Shown here piece by piece: positions 9,092 through 18,507 of a stretch of DNA of 64,000 nt (its first letter is position 1; each line of letters starts with the position of its first letter). A program made the translations under genes and the position numbers. The stretch lies in the NCBI GenBank assembly GCA_014190575.1, contig BJGQ01000004.1:62001-126000 (forward strand), given 5' to 3'. The notes beneath the pieces were generated by a model. It ran no database searches, was not told the origin of the DNA, and saw nothing but the letters and a program-made list of their open reading frames with translations. This DNA is from Bacteroidota bacterium. Lineage in GTDB: Bacteria; Bacteroidota; Bacteroidia; Chitinophagales; UBA10324.

Positions 9092-10153
9092 ATGGAAACG
9101 CTCATAAATTTTCTTCCTTCAATCATCATCATCATCATCATGTTTGCTGTGACTTTGCTCATAGCTTTATACTCAACATATGGCGAACGAAAAGTTGCCG
9201 CTTTTCTTCAGGATAGAATTGGACCTAATCGAGCAGGGCCATGGGGCTTGCTTCAGCCTTTTGCAGATGGTGTTAAGATGTTTACTAAAGAAGAAATCAT
9301 TCCTGTGTCAGCAAATAAATTTCTTTTCATTCTCGGACCAAGCATAGCAATGGTATGTTGTTTAATGACAGGAGTAGTATTACCGTGGGGCGGAGAATTA
9401 ACTTTGTTTGGAAGAACTTTTTACTTGCAGGCAGTTGATTTGAGCATTGGAGTCTTATATGTATTCGCCGTAGTTTCTGTGTCAGTGTATGGAATCATGA
9501 TTGGTGGTTGGGCATCAAATAATAAATGGTCATTGATGGGAGCTATTCGCGGTTCATCACAAATTATCAGTTATGAATTGTCAATGGGATTATCAATAGT
9601 TGCCTTGGTATTAATGACAGGAACCTTAAGCTTTCGTGAAATTGTGAATCAACAACACGGTGGAATATTGCATTGGAATTTTTTAATGCAGCCGTTAAGT
9701 TTTCTCATTTTTTTAATTTGTGCTTTTGCTGAATGCAATCGTTCACCTTTTGATTTGCCCGAATGTGAAACTGAATTGGTTGGTGGTTTTCATACAGAAT
9801 ATTCATCAATGAAACTCGGCTTTTATCTTTTCTCTGAATACATCAACATGTTTATTTCATCTGCAGTTATTTCAGCTTTATTTTTTGGTGGATTTAATTT
9901 TCCGGGCATGGATTGGTTACTTGAGACCACTCATTCGCAAAACATTGTTACACTCGTTGGAGTTGGTGCATACTTTATAAAAATTTTCTTCTTCATCTTT
10001 TTCTTCATGTGGGTTCGCTGGACAATTCCAAGATTTCGTTACGATCAATTGATGAACCTGGGATGGAAATCTTTAATTCCTTTGGCATTGTTTAATCTTG
10101 CAGCAATGGCGGTAATTGAAATGGTTAAACACCAGCACCTTTTTGGATTTTAG
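9092..10153 (+). CDS. nuoH: NADH-quinone oxidoreductase subunit H
   Basis: This is a 353-residue, eight-helix membrane subunit of complex I that forms much of the quinone-binding chamber. Typical conserved stretches are ERKVAAFLQDRIGPNRAGP (about residues 31-49), the acidic loop around AECNRSPFDLPECETELV, and the C-terminal MWVRWTIPRFRYDQLM. Length is normal for the family. It stands between nuoG and nuoI in the usual order, with short gaps. Confidence 0.97.
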   Translation: METLINFLPSIIIIIIMFAVTLLIALYSTYGERKVAAFLQDRIGPNRAGPWGLLQPFADGVKMFTKEEIIPVSANKFLFILGPSIAMVCCLMTGVVLPWGGELTLFGRTFYLQAVDLSIGVLYVFAVVSVSVYGIMIGGWASNNKWSLMGAIRGSSQIISYELSMGLSIVALVLMTGTLSFREIVNQQHGGILHWNFLMQPLSFLIFLICAFAECNRSPFDLPECETELVGGFHTEYSSMKLGFYLFSEYINMFISSAVISALFFGGFNFPGMDWLLETTHSQNIVTLVGVGAYFIKIFFFIFFFMWVRWTIPRFRYDQLMNLGWKSLIPLALFNLAAMAVIEMVKHQHLFGF

Positions 10154-10176
10154 AAATAACTACCAACAATTAAAAA

Positions 10177-10725
10177 ATGCAAACTTCATTCACCAATAGA
10201 AAACAGGTTTTAGAACAAAAGGAAATGAACATCTGGGAACGGATGTACCTGCCGGCTATTGTTAAAGGAATGGCTATAACCATCAGTCATTTCTTTCGGA
10301 AACCGGCAACCATTCGATATCCTGAACAAAAAAGAACAGTGAGTGAAGCATATCGTGGTTTGCACATTTTAAAGCGAGATGATGTTGGTGCTGAGCGTTG
10401 CACTGCCTGCGGTTTGTGTGCGCTCGCTTGCCCGGCTGAAGCAATTACAATGGAAGCAGCTGAAAGAAAACCTGGTGAAGAAAATTTATACCGCGAAGAA
10501 AAATATGCAAGCAAGTACGAGATCAACATGTTGCGCTGCATCTTCTGTGGTTTCTGCGAAGAAGCTTGTCCGAAGGCAGCAATATTTTTAGAAGAAGATT
10601 TTGCTGTAGCGAATTACTCGCGTGATACTTTTATTTACGGAAAAGATAAATTGGTTGAAAAACCAAAACATGGAACTAAAGCTTTTGATGTTGTGAAAGT
10701 TGGAAGAGAAAGAGAATTGAATTAA
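10177..10725 (+). CDS. nuoI: NADH-quinone oxidoreductase subunit I
   Basis: This is a 182-residue ferredoxin-like subunit carrying two [4Fe-4S] clusters (N6a and N6b) that pass electrons towards the quinone. The ligand sets are C75, C78, C81, C85 (CTACGLCALACP) and C121, C124, C127, C131 (CIFCGFCEEACP). An amphipathic N-terminal helix (about 20-45) matches the peripheral membrane contact seen in other NuoI proteins. The gap to nuoJ is 58 bases. Confidence 0.96.
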   Translation: MQTSFTNRKQVLEQKEMNIWERMYLPAIVKGMAITISHFFRKPATIRYPEQKRTVSEAYRGLHILKRDDVGAERCTACGLCALACPAEAITMEAAERKPGEENLYREEKYASKYEINMLRCIFCGFCEEACPKAAIFLEEDFAVANYSRDTFIYGKDKLVEKPKHGTKAFDVVKVGRERELN

Positions 10726-10783
10726 GATAGTTTGATTAAACAGAAATTTTAAAATCATATTGTAATTAAATACTGAAATAAAA

Positions 10784-11287
10784 ATGATCGCCTCCATATT
10801 TTACTTCCTCGCTTTTGTGTCCATCTTTTTTGCATTTATGGTTGTTGTAAGTAAAAACCCTGTACACAGTGTGCTGTATCTCATTCTTACATTCTTCACC
10901 ATTGCAGGGCATTACCTTTTATTGAATGCACAATTTCTTGCGTTGGTTCATATTGTTGTTTATGCAGGCGCTATAATGGTGCTATTTCTCTTTGTAATAA
11001 TGTTGTTAAATCTTAATGTCGACAAGGAGCCTGTTAATACCAACCTGATGAAATTTGCAGGCGCTATTGCAGGAGGAAGTTTAATGTTAGTATTGATAGC
11101 AGTGTTATCTAAAACAAGTATTATGCTGCCTGCACATCCTGCAAATACCCAAATCGGTTTAATAAAAAATCTGGGCAAAGTTCTTTACACCGAATACAAT
11201 TTACCTTTTGAAATTGCCTCCATATTATTTTTAGTTGCAATGATTGGTGCAGTTATTTTAGCAAAGAAAAATCCGCACACTACTTAA
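10784..11287 (+). CDS. nuoJ: NADH-quinone oxidoreductase subunit J
   Basis: This is a 167-residue membrane subunit of complex I with five predicted helices. The conserved third helix (around residues 58-80, HIVVYAGAIMVLFLFVIMLL) corresponds to the TM3 region with the pi-bulge that takes part in coupling. It is followed after 16 bases by nuoK. Confidence 0.95.
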   Translation: MIASIFYFLAFVSIFFAFMVVVSKNPVHSVLYLILTFFTIAGHYLLLNAQFLALVHIVVYAGAIMVLFLFVIMLLNLNVDKEPVNTNLMKFAGAIAGGSLMLVLIAVLSKTSIMLPAHPANTQIGLIKNLGKVLYTEYNLPFEIASILFLVAMIGAVILAKKNPHTT

Positions 11288-11303
11288 AAAATAAAAAGCA
11301 TTC

Positions 11304-11627
11304 ATGATGAGTAATATATTTTCAGTAGTTCCAATTCAACACTATATAATTCTTTCAGCAATTTTATTTTCCATTGGAGTACTTGGTGTGCTTACCCGCC
11401 GCAATGCAATCATCATTTTTATGTCGGTTGAAATTATGCTCAACTCTGTAAATCTTTTGCTTGCAGCTTTTTCAACTTATCATAATGATGCAGCCGGACA
11501 AATTTTTGTTTTTTTTATAATGGCAGTTGCTGCAGCAGAAGTTGCAGTTGGTCTTGCCATCATAGTGATGATTTATAGAAACATTAACACCATTGATATT
11601 AATGAGTTGAATAAATTAAAAGGTTAA
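11304..11627 (+). CDS. nuoK: NADH-quinone oxidoreductase subunit K
   Basis: This 107-residue, three-helix MrpC-like subunit lies in the proton channel part of complex I. Conserved acidic residues lie in [14 protein letters not shown] (about 46-59) and in [15 protein letters not shown] (about 79-93). It is the last nuo gene here: a strong bidirectional terminator follows within 25 bases, and nuoL, nuoM and nuoN are not in the window. An alternative start one codon later (ATGATGAGT) is equally possible. Confidence 0.96.
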   Translation: MMSNIFSVVPIQHYIILSAILFSIGVLGVLTRRNAIIIFMSVEIMLNSVNLLLAAFSTYHNDAAGQIFVFFIMAVAAAEVAVGLAIIVMIYRNINTIDINELNKLKG

Positions 11628-11651
11628 ATATTCTTAGAGAATAAATAAAAT

Positions 11652-11684
11652 AAAAAGTCCTCTGATAAATTCAGAGGACTTTTT
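11652..11684. terminator. Bidirectional terminator between nuoK and amt
   Basis: A perfect 14-bp inverted repeat (11652-11665 with 11671-11684) has a five-base TAAAT loop. The stem carries runs of A on the left and T on the right, so it can stop transcription from both the convergent nuo operon and the amt gene. Confidence 0.9.
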
Positions 11685-11707
11685 ATTTAATACGATTAAT
11701 AAATTAC

Positions 11708-12931
11708 CTACAACGCTCCTTCATCATACGCTTGTTCGCCATGAAGAGAAGCATCGAGTCCCATGTCTTCATCAAGTTCAGCAACTTTCACTTTTGTAAT
11801 TAGGTTAATTGCCGCAAGCATTAGATAGGTAAATACAAATGCATAAACGCAAGCACCAATAACTGCAACTACCTGATGCATAAAAAATACCGAACCTCCG
11901 CTCATTAATCCATCAGCTCCGGCACCATTCATTGCTTTTGATGCAAATATACCAAGCAAAATTGTACCGAGGCAACCGCCAACACCGTGCACTCCCCAAA
12001 CATCAAGCGCATCGTCCCAGCCAATTTTATTTTTAAAACTAACTGCGATATAACAAACTGCTCCGGCTGCAATTCCAATCATTACTGCAGAAGGAAGCGA
12101 AACGAATCCTGCTGCAGGTGTGATGGTTGCCAGGCCAGCAACAGCACCTGTCATTAAACCAACAAATTTTGGTTTGCCAACCATTACCCATTCAATAACT
12201 AACCAGGTGATACCGGCGAATGAAGCGGCAACATCTGTATTTAAAAATGCTAAACCTGTAATTGCATTTACATCCAATGCACTTCCTGCATTAAATCCAT
12301 ACCATCCAAACCACAACAAACCAGTTCCGATTGCAATCAGCGGAATACTATTCGGCGGCGATTGTTTATCGCGACGGTGACCAACATAAATAACCGAAGC
12401 AAGTGCAGCGAAACCAGCTGTGGCATGCACAACAATTCCTCCTGCGAAATCAAGCACACCCCACTGAGCAAGCAATCCACCGCCCCAAACCATGTGTGCG
12501 AAAGGATAGTAAACCAACAATTGCCACATCACAAGAAAAATTAAATACGATTTGAAAGTTACACGATTTACAAATGCACCTGTAATAAGAGCTGGAGTAA
12601 TAATGGCAAACATCATTTGATAGGCCATGAACACAAACTCCGGCAGCTTTGTGTTTCCTGCAAATGGAGAATTCAAATCAACGCCTTGCATAAATGCTTT
12701 GTTGAGGTCGCCGATAATTCCGCCGCAACTATCACCGCTGAAGCATAGTGAGTAACCGCAAACAAACCACATGATGGTGGTGATTCCCATGGAAACAAAA
12801 CTCTGCATCATGATGCCAAGTATGTTTCGTTTTCCGGCAAGTCCTCCATAGAAGAAAGCAAGTCCGGGTGTCATAAGCATGACGAGGCTCGTAGCAAGAA
12901 GCATAAAGCCGGTGGTTCCAGTGTCAAACAT
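11708..12931 (-). CDS. amt: Ammonium transporter, Amt family
   Basis: This is a 407-residue inner-membrane protein with about eleven helices. The twin-histidine pore motif is visible as VVHATAGFAAL and WGVHGVGG, together with the family signature DDALDVWGVHGVGGCLG. The protein moves ammonium into the cell. No glnB (PII) gene lies next to it, although amt genes are often paired with one. The porin gene is 57 bases upstream on the same strand, so the two probably share a promoter and a role in nitrogen uptake. Confidence 0.95.
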   Translation of the reverse strand: MFDTGTTGFMLLATSLVMLMTPGLAFFYGGLAGKRNILGIMMQSFVSMGITTIMWFVCGYSLCFSGDSCGGIIGDLNKAFMQGVDLNSPFAGNTKLPEFVFMAYQMMFAIITPALITGAFVNRVTFKSYLIFLVMWQLLVYYPFAHMVWGGGLLAQWGVLDFAGGIVVHATAGFAALASVIYVGHRRDKQSPPNSIPLIAIGTGLLWFGWYGFNAGSALDVNAITGLAFLNTDVAASFAGITWLVIEWVMVGKPKFVGLMTGAVAGLATITPAAGFVSLPSAVMIGIAAGAVCYIAVSFKNKIGWDDALDVWGVHGVGGCLGTILLGIFASKAMNGAGADGLMSGGSVFFMHQVVAVIGACVYAFVFTYLMLAAINLITKVKVAELDEDMGLDASLHGEQAYDEGAL

Positions 12932-12988
12932 TTTGTTGGGGATTTAAGATTTGTGAATTATGAATTGTGATTATTGGTTGAGTGATTA

Positions 12989-14086
12989 CTAAAAAGAAAT
13001 TCCAGTATGAATCATTACTTCCATTCTTGAATTAGTATTTTCATTTTTCCAATGAAAAATTTCCTGTGCTGTATCTGTTTGCAGTTGTCTTCCTTCCAAT
13101 CTGATGTAAGAGTTCGAAGTCGGAGTGTACTCAAATCCAAAAGTTGCTCCCCATAAATAAAGACCCGACAAAATATTATTTGCATCAACATATGTTCCGC
13201 TCATAAATCCTTGCGGGTCGTTGAAATATTCGAAGCGACCATATACCGCATCTTTTTTACAGCATTGAAATTTTAAACTTGCAACTCCACTTAACATTGT
13301 TGCTTGCGTATTATGAAAAGCAATATCTGCATTTTGTTGCATACAATAATCGCCACCTAACTGTGCTTTGAATTTCTTTAGCTGAAAGTTTACAAAAAGA
13401 TTATTGTGAAAGCGATTATGAGTAACAGTGTCTCCAGTTGGTGTATCATCACCAATGTAATTGCTGTAACCAAAATTTATTTTATCATTCATCGTGTAAG
13501 TAACCAATGCGCCGAATGATTTTTTCTGATTATTATCTTCATACATATTGTATCCGTTGAGTGCATATAAATTAATTGTGAGTTTGCTGTTCGGCATGTA
13601 ATTCAATCGCAAACCACTTTCATAATACGGCTCCATAAAAGTGTTTACTGAAACTGAACTGCAGATATTTTCTTTAGGAAATAATCCTTCAGTTCCAAAG
13701 TGTGTTCTGAAAAACCCGGCATCAATCCACATTTTTTCGCAAAGCTTGACGCCAACATGAGCTTCTAAAATATTGTTAAAAGTCCCTGACCAGGTGCTGC
13801 GCGGAATATCACCGAATTGCAATGTAGCAACACCACGAATTTTTTCTGCATCGTATTGTATAGTAAAGTTGGCGCAGTTTAATCCGAACTGATTACTTCG
13901 GGGAGAAACGGATGGAAACTTCTGATAATTTCCAACACCAATTGAATCAGTATAGTAGGCATAATAAGCATCAACATAACCACTGATTGAAATTTTTGAT
14001 GAATCTTTTTTTGTTTGCGAAAAACTTTTTTGAGAAAAACAAAAAAGAGAAACAAGTGATGAAAAAAGGAAAATATTTTTCGACAT
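12989..14086 (-). CDS. Outer-membrane beta-barrel porin (bbp2/OmpL-like)
   Basis: This is a 365-residue exported protein with a signal peptide (residues 1-23, ending KSFSQ). Alternating hydrophobic strands run to a final C-terminal phenylalanine (MIHTGISF), as in outer-membrane barrels. Repeated aromatic-ended strands such as ISGYVDAYYAYYTD at the start and YIRLEGRQLQ near the end fit the putative porin family seen beside amt in Bacteroidota. It probably admits small solutes; ammonium-related uptake is inferred only from the neighbouring amt. A weak TAnnTTTG-like element lies upstream. Confidence 0.75.
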   Translation of the reverse strand: MSKNIFLFSSLVSLFCFSQKSFSQTKKDSSKISISGYVDAYYAYYTDSIGVGNYQKFPSVSPRSNQFGLNCANFTIQYDAEKIRGVATLQFGDIPRSTWSGTFNNILEAHVGVKLCEKMWIDAGFFRTHFGTEGLFPKENICSSVSVNTFMEPYYESGLRLNYMPNSKLTINLYALNGYNMYEDNNQKKSFGALVTYTMNDKINFGYSNYIGDDTPTGDTVTHNRFHNNLFVNFQLKKFKAQLGGDYCMQQNADIAFHNTQATMLSGVASLKFQCCKKDAVYGRFEYFNDPQGFMSGTYVDANNILSGLYLWGATFGFEYTPTSNSYIRLEGRQLQTDTAQEIFHWKNENTNSRMEVMIHTGISF

Positions 14087-14247
14087 GCGGGGATTGTTTT
14101 ATTTATTGCTTGACAAAATATTCAGTTTTATGGAATGTTCCAATTACAATTAATAACTTTTTGCAGAAAGTGTTTAATGAATTGGAAAAGTTTCCTTTCG
14201 GATATTTCCTTAAAAATAAATTTTCAGAATCCTCATCACTCGAAAAT

Positions 14248-14255
14248 TATATTTG
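14248..14255 (+). promoter_or_regulatory. Probable -7 box of the ABC exporter gene
   Basis: TATATTTG is an exact match to TAnnTTTG and lies 20 bases before the ATG at 14275. The -33 position shows only a TTC, so the element is a moderate call. Confidence 0.4.
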
Positions 14256-14274
14256 AGCACTCATTTAATAGTAT

Positions 14275-15042
14275 ATGGTAGGTTCAAAGGAAATAATTAA
14301 AGTTCAAAATTTGATAAAGCAGTATGGCGATTTCACTGCCGTAAACGGAATCAGTTTCAATGTTTATGAAGGGGAAATTTTTGGTTTGCTTGGACCGAAT
14401 GGGGCTGGTAAAACAACTACACTCGAGATTATTGAAACGCTGCGTGAGAAATCTGGGGGTGAAGTTTGGGTGGATGGAAAATCGGTGGATGATGACCCAA
14501 ACGAAATAAAAAAAATTATTGGTGTGCAATTGCAAGCCGCAGGATACTATCCGAGTTTAAACCTCACCGAGCTGCTTTCTCTTTTCAGCGGATTGTATAA
14601 TGTTGACATTGATAAAATGAAAAGTTTAAAATCTGTTGGACTCGAGGACAAAGCGAAATCAAAATATAAAGAGTTAAGCGGAGGCCAGAAACAACGATTC
14701 AGCATTGCAACTACACTCATCAACAATCCGAAAATTGTTTTTCTCGATGAACCAACAACCGGGCTTGACCCGCAGGCAAGAAGAAATCTATGGGATTTAA
14801 TTCGCGGCATTCGCGACAATGGAACTACTGTAGTAATCACTACACACTACATGGATGAGGCAGAACAATTGTGTGACCGTGTTGGAATAATGGAAGCCGG
14901 TAAAATTATGACACTCAACACACCCGATGCCTTGATAGATGAATTACTCTCAACAGGTTTCACCAAACAAAAAGATGTGAAGGGCGCAAACTTGGAAGAT
15001 GTGTTTATCAATTTAACCGGTCACGAGTGGCGGGATGAGTAA
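14275..15042 (+). CDS. ABC transporter ATP-binding protein
   Basis: The protein has 255 residues. Walker A is GPNGAGKTT (40-48), the signature LSGGQKQR begins near 134, and Walker B with the catalytic glutamate is IVFLDEP (154-160). It belongs to the group that energises ABC-2 type drug or polysaccharide exporters. The permease gene follows 107 bases downstream on the same strand; a palindromic repeat occupies part of the gap. The substrate cannot be told from the sequence. Confidence 0.93.
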   Translation: MVGSKEIIKVQNLIKQYGDFTAVNGISFNVYEGEIFGLLGPNGAGKTTTLEIIETLREKSGGEVWVDGKSVDDDPNEIKKIIGVQLQAAGYYPSLNLTELLSLFSGLYNVDIDKMKSLKSVGLEDKAKSKYKELSGGQKQRFSIATTLINNPKIVFLDEPTTGLDPQARRNLWDLIRGIRDNGTTVVITTHYMDEAEQLCDRVGIMEAGKIMTLNTPDALIDELLSTGFTKQKDVKGANLEDVFINLTGHEWRDE

Positions 15043-15046
15043 TGCG

Positions 15047-15090
15047 CTTCGACAAGCTCAGGGTGACATGTCATCCTGAGCTTGTCGAAG
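15047..15090. repeat. Near-perfect 44-base palindrome between ABC genes
   Basis: The left arm 15047-15066 (CTTCGACAAGCTCAGGGTGA) and right arm 15071-15090 are inverted copies with a single mismatch that would be a G-U pair in RNA. The four central bases are CATG. Words of the type CTTCGACAAGCTCAGG recur as dispersed palindromes in many genomes (from memory). It lies inside a likely operon, four bases after a stop codon. Confidence 0.85.
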
Positions 15091-15149
15091 GATGAAGATT
15101 TGTTAATTTGATGGTTTGATAATGAATTAAATTTTTAGAAAATTATAAA

Positions 15150-16241
15150 ATGAAAAGAAAATATTCCCAGATGCGCGCAATGTTTGCGATTGCACGAGCA
15201 AGTTTCCGAAGCACCACGCGTAGCCCGAGCGCTGTTGTTTTTACATTGGCATTCCCACTCATTTTCATTCTTGTTTTTGGTTTTATCGGAAATAGTGGTG
15301 GTGTGCGCGTACATATTGCTGTTGATAATACTAGCGATACGCTCAACGCTATTTATAAAATTCTCGATAACAATCCGGCTGTTAAACTCTATGCCGACAG
15401 CGATTCTGAAATTTATCGGGCATTAAAAAAAGGCGACCTCGATGCAATCGTTCACATCGAAAAAAAAGATTCAGGTTATGTAGTGAAAGTTGCTACATCA
15501 GATATTGCCGTTCAGAACGGACAATTGTTTAAAGGAATAGTTAAACAAATTATCAGCGAGATGAATTTGCGCGCTATGCCGAATATCGCGTTGCCTTTTT
15601 CATTGGAAGACCAACCTGTTATTCATGGTCGCGAATACAAAACAATTGACTTCATACTCCCAGGCCAGCTAGGGTTTTCATTGCTCAGCACAGGAGTTTT
15701 CGGTACCGCGTTTGTGTTTTTAAACCTTCGTCAGACTCTGGTAATTAAACGGTTTTTCGCAACCCCGATAAAACGACCATTCATTGTATTAGGTGAAGCA
15801 ATGAGCCGGATTATTTTTGGATTAATCGGAGCCTCATTCATCCTCACACTGGGTCATTTTGCTTTTGGCTTCACAATGATTCACGGCATAGCAACCTTTC
15901 TTACCATGATGTCGCTGTGCGCCATTGGCCTAATCATTTTCATGGGATTCGGATTTGTAGTTAGTGGTCTTGCAAAAAATGAAAGTGCTGTTCCACCTTT
16001 AGCAAACCTTATTACACTGCCGCAGTTTCTATTATCAGGAACATTTTTCTCCATTACGAATTTTCCCGATTGGCTTCAACCAATTTGCAAACTACTACCC
16101 CTCACTTTTTTAAACGATGCCATGCGCAAAGTTTCATTCGAAGGTGCCGGGTTCATCGATATCTGGAAGGACCTCGGTGCGCTCGGCATTTGGGGAATTA
16201 TAGTTTATGCGCTTGCAACCAAACTATTCCGTTGGGAATAA
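15150..16241 (+). CDS. ABC-2 type transporter permease
   Basis: This is a 363-residue membrane protein. One N-terminal helix (about 29-49, [19 protein letters not shown]) is followed by a periplasmic domain of about 130 residues. Five more helices lie in the C-terminal half, as in ABC-2 permeases. The motif around [19 protein letters not shown] and the later [19 protein letters not shown] are typical of the family. It pairs with the ATPase just upstream. The 3' end overlaps the convergent queG gene by 18 bases. Confidence 0.9.
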   Translation: MKRKYSQMRAMFAIARASFRSTTRSPSAVVFTLAFPLIFILVFGFIGNSGGVRVHIAVDNTSDTLNAIYKILDNNPAVKLYADSDSEIYRALKKGDLDAIVHIEKKDSGYVVKVATSDIAVQNGQLFKGIVKQIISEMNLRAMPNIALPFSLEDQPVIHGREYKTIDFILPGQLGFSLLSTGVFGTAFVFLNLRQTLVIKRFFATPIKRPFIVLGEAMSRIIFGLIGASFILTLGHFAFGFTMIHGIATFLTMMSLCAIGLIIFMGFGFVVSGLAKNESAVPPLANLITLPQFLLSGTFFSITNFPDWLQPICKLLPLTFLNDAMRKVSFEGAGFIDIWKDLGALGIWGIIVYALATKLFRWE

Positions 16242-17162
16242 AAACGATACATTCTTTTTCATCCCTGCCAGTTTGGTTCGCTTAATTGGCGAGTCCTTAA
16301 ATAGTTTATTAAAAACCTCATCAGTCATTTCAGTCCAGTCTCGCGCAGTTAAATTTAATTGCTCAGCAATCGCACTAAACTCAGGCACACCATTCGGTTT
16401 CGAAAACCGGTTCCATGGACAAGTTTCCTGACATACATCACAACCAAACGCCCAACCAGTCATTTTGTTTTTAAACTCATTGGGAATTTCATCTTTTAGT
16501 TCAATTGTTAAATACGAAATGCACTTGCTTCCATCCACTACTTTATTTGGAAGAATTGCATCGGTAGGGCAGGCATCAATACATTTTGTGCAAGTGCCGC
16601 AATGGTCATTTGTCATTGCTGAATCATAACTCAATTCAATATCAAGAATTAATTCGGCCAAAAAAAAATACGATCCCGAATTTTTATTTATCAGCATTCC
16701 GTTTTTACCTATCCAACCCAGCCCCGTTTTTTGCGCCCATGTTCGCTCCAATACCGGAGCAGAATCAACAAATGCTCTTCCATTTACTTCGCCAATATTT
16801 TCATTAATAAATGCAAGTAATTCTTGCAGTTTTTCTTTTATCACAAAATGATAATCCATGCCAAAAGCATACTTTGAAATTTTTGGAAATCCTTTTGGCT
16901 GTAGTTGTTCTGGAAAATAATTCAGCATTAACGATATAACTGATTTGGCATTTGAGACTAATTTTCGTGGGTCAACTCTTTTATCTAACCAGTTTTCCAT
17001 GTAATGCATTTTTCCATGCATGCCTTGATTCAACCAACTCTCTAATCGTCGAGCATCTTCACTTAAAAATTCAGCTTTAGCAATTCCGCAAAAATCAAAA
17101 CCCAATCGCGCTGCTTCGGTTTTAATTTGCTGAGTGTGGTTTCGAATTGCTGATGGTTCCAT
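16224..17162 (-). CDS. queG: Epoxyqueuosine reductase
   Basis: This 312-residue cobalamin-dependent iron-sulfur enzyme catalyses the last step of queuosine synthesis in tRNA, reduction of epoxyqueuosine. The first [4Fe-4S] set is [12 protein letters not shown] and the second is [11 protein letters not shown] catalytic-site Asp is expected in the stretch [20 protein letters not shown], which is present. Length is close to the short (no HEAT-repeat) form of the family. It stands alone on this strand, converging on the ABC permease. Confidence 0.93.
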   Translation of the reverse strand: MEPSAIRNHTQQIKTEAARLGFDFCGIAKAEFLSEDARRLESWLNQGMHGKMHYMENWLDKRVDPRKLVSNAKSVISLMLNYFPEQLQPKGFPKISKYAFGMDYHFVIKEKLQELLAFINENIGEVNGRAFVDSAPVLERTWAQKTGLGWIGKNGMLINKNSGSYFFLAELILDIELSYDSAMTNDHCGTCTKCIDACPTDAILPNKVVDGSKCISYLTIELKDEIPNEFKNKMTGWAFGCDVCQETCPWNRFSKPNGVPEFSAIAEQLNLTARDWTEMTDEVFNKLFKDSPIKRTKLAGMKKNVSFLFPTE

Positions 17163-17231
17163 GCGTGGTCAAAAATAATTGCATCCAAGTGAAATCACTT
17201 TTTTATGTTTAACCGTAAATAAATTTCAAAC

Positions 17232-17594
17232 ATGAAAAAAATAATTTCGATTGCCGCTTCAATTTGTTTTGCAGTCATCCTGCTTCACTCATGCAGCAGT
17301 TCTAATACAACCAATGTAAAAACGACTCCTGAAATGGAGCAATTCATGAAAGCACTCGATGGAAAATATCAGAGTGTAACAGATGCTATCATAAAATTTG
17401 CTGTCGTGCCCGACTTAAACACAGCCGATATGGATATGAAAGATTTAAGAGACCCCGTGATAATTTCTGCAAGCCAAAGCGACTCATCCACTTGCTATAC
17501 CATTAAAACAAACGACGGTGCAAAAGATTGTCAGCATGAGTTGTGCTGGAAAGCCGGAAAAATTATTTCCATCACAGATAAAACACCTGAATAA
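17232..17594 (+). CDS. Small predicted lipoprotein of unknown function
   Basis: This is a 120-residue protein. The N terminus has two lysines, a hydrophobic stretch and a lipobox LLHSC with Cys21 as the likely lipidated residue, followed by SSSN. The mature part (about 100 residues) has no family I recognise. Cysteines near the C terminus (STCYTI, KDCQHELCWKAG) could form disulfides. It is divergent from queG and convergent with the desaturase, eight bases from that gene's end. Confidence 0.7.
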   Translation: MKKIISIAASICFAVILLHSCSSSNTTNVKTTPEMEQFMKALDGKYQSVTDAIIKFAVVPDLNTADMDMKDLRDPVIISASQSDSSTCYTIKTNDGAKDCQHELCWKAGKIISITDKTPE

Positions 17595-17602
17595 TTGTTG
17601 TA

Positions 17603-18361
17603 TTAAAATTCCGAAGGAACCGAAGCGAGAGCTTGATTTTTTACTTTAATAACTCCAAGCCAGTTTAAAAATAAAATAACAGGATAAAGCGGGTCTACCT
17701 CATACCATCTTTTTCCAAAATTTATTGCTGAAGGAAACTTATGATGATTGTTGTGATATGATTCTCCCAACATTAAAATATCAACCCGAAATAAATTCTT
17801 TGAAGTATTATCCTGTGCATACTTGGTGTTTCCGTACTTGTGTGCAAACCAATTAATAATGGCTCCATGAAAAGGTCCCATCACCACTTGAATCGGAAGC
17901 AATAAAAACAACCAGAGTGTAGGTGCGAAGTAGGAATAAAAAGCAACATACAGAACTACCCAACCAATTCTTGAAAACCAAGTGTGTCCGAAATTATCCA
18001 GTGCTTTCCATTTAGGTAAATTTTTTTCAAATCGATCTTCAAAATGAACCTTCCCTGTGAATAAGTCCATATAAATTCTGGCAGTCGCCCACATCATTGA
18101 AAAAATACTATTAAAATATTTAGGAGAATGTGGATCTTTTTCTGTGTCGGTATAGGCATGATGCGCACGGTGAAGTATGGCATATGTACGCGGACTCAGA
18201 TAAGATGATCCTTGAAATAAATAGGATAAAACATAAAATACTTTTTCCCATGTTTTATTCATTGTAAATGCTCCATGCGCAGCATATCTATGGTAAAAGA
18301 ATGATTGCGTGAAAAGCGACAGATACCAATGAAGTACGAAAAAAAGAATTATTGCAATCAT
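17603..18361 (-). CDS. Acyl-lipid/acyl-CoA fatty-acid desaturase
   Basis: This is a 252-residue integral membrane di-iron enzyme that introduces a double bond into acyl chains. The three histidine boxes are present: H24-RYAA-H29, H64-RA-HH68 and H203-NN-HH207. H165 and the NWFAH stretch (170-174) supply the further conserved positions of delta-9 type enzymes. The length is short but covers the whole core. A perfect 19-base palindrome lies 41 bases upstream of its start and could be a regulator site. Confidence 0.9.
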   Translation of the reverse strand: MIAIILFFVLHWYLSLFTQSFFYHRYAAHGAFTMNKTWEKVFYVLSYLFQGSSYLSPRTYAILHRAHHAYTDTEKDPHSPKYFNSIFSMMWATARIYMDLFTGKVHFEDRFEKNLPKWKALDNFGHTWFSRIGWVVLYVAFYSYFAPTLWLFLLLPIQVVMGPFHGAIINWFAHKYGNTKYAQDNTSKNLFRVDILMLGESYHNNHHKFPSAINFGKRWYEVDPLYPVILFLNWLGVIKVKNQALASVPSEF

Positions 18362-18401
18362 ATTTTATTAATGACGGTATTGGAATGATTAAATTGTAAA
18401 T

Positions 18402-18420
18402 ACTTAAATATTATTTAAGT
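18402..18420. promoter_or_regulatory. 19-base perfect palindrome upstream of the desaturase
   Basis: ACTTAAATA, a central T, and TATTTAAGT form a perfect inverted repeat 41-59 bases before the desaturase ATG (minus strand). Its size and place fit a dimeric repressor site, for example one controlling membrane fluidity. No regulator gene lies nearby, so its function is inferred. Confidence 0.45.
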
Positions 18421-18470
18421 AAGCAGGCGGCAATGATAAAGTAATCTAATTATCCACACAAATATTTGAC

Positions 18471-18507
18471 TGTTGACAAGGTAAACAAAATGTCTTGTTT
18501 GTCAACA
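18471..18507. promoter_or_regulatory. Inverted repeat in the desaturase-clpB intergenic region
   Basis: The outer arms TGTTGACAA (18471-18479) and TTGTCAACA (18499-18507) are exact inverted copies. An inner AAACAA/TTGTTT pair gives an alternative small hairpin. The word GTCTTGTTT occurs here (18492-18500) and again at 18532-18540, 40 bases on. The site lies about 125-160 bases before clpB and may bind a regulator. Confidence 0.4.

Noticed and set aside
13987-14256. 89-codon plus-strand frame upstream of the ABC ATPase
   Set aside because: It overlaps the signal peptide end of the porin gene on the other strand and contains the ABC promoter; its translation resembles no protein.
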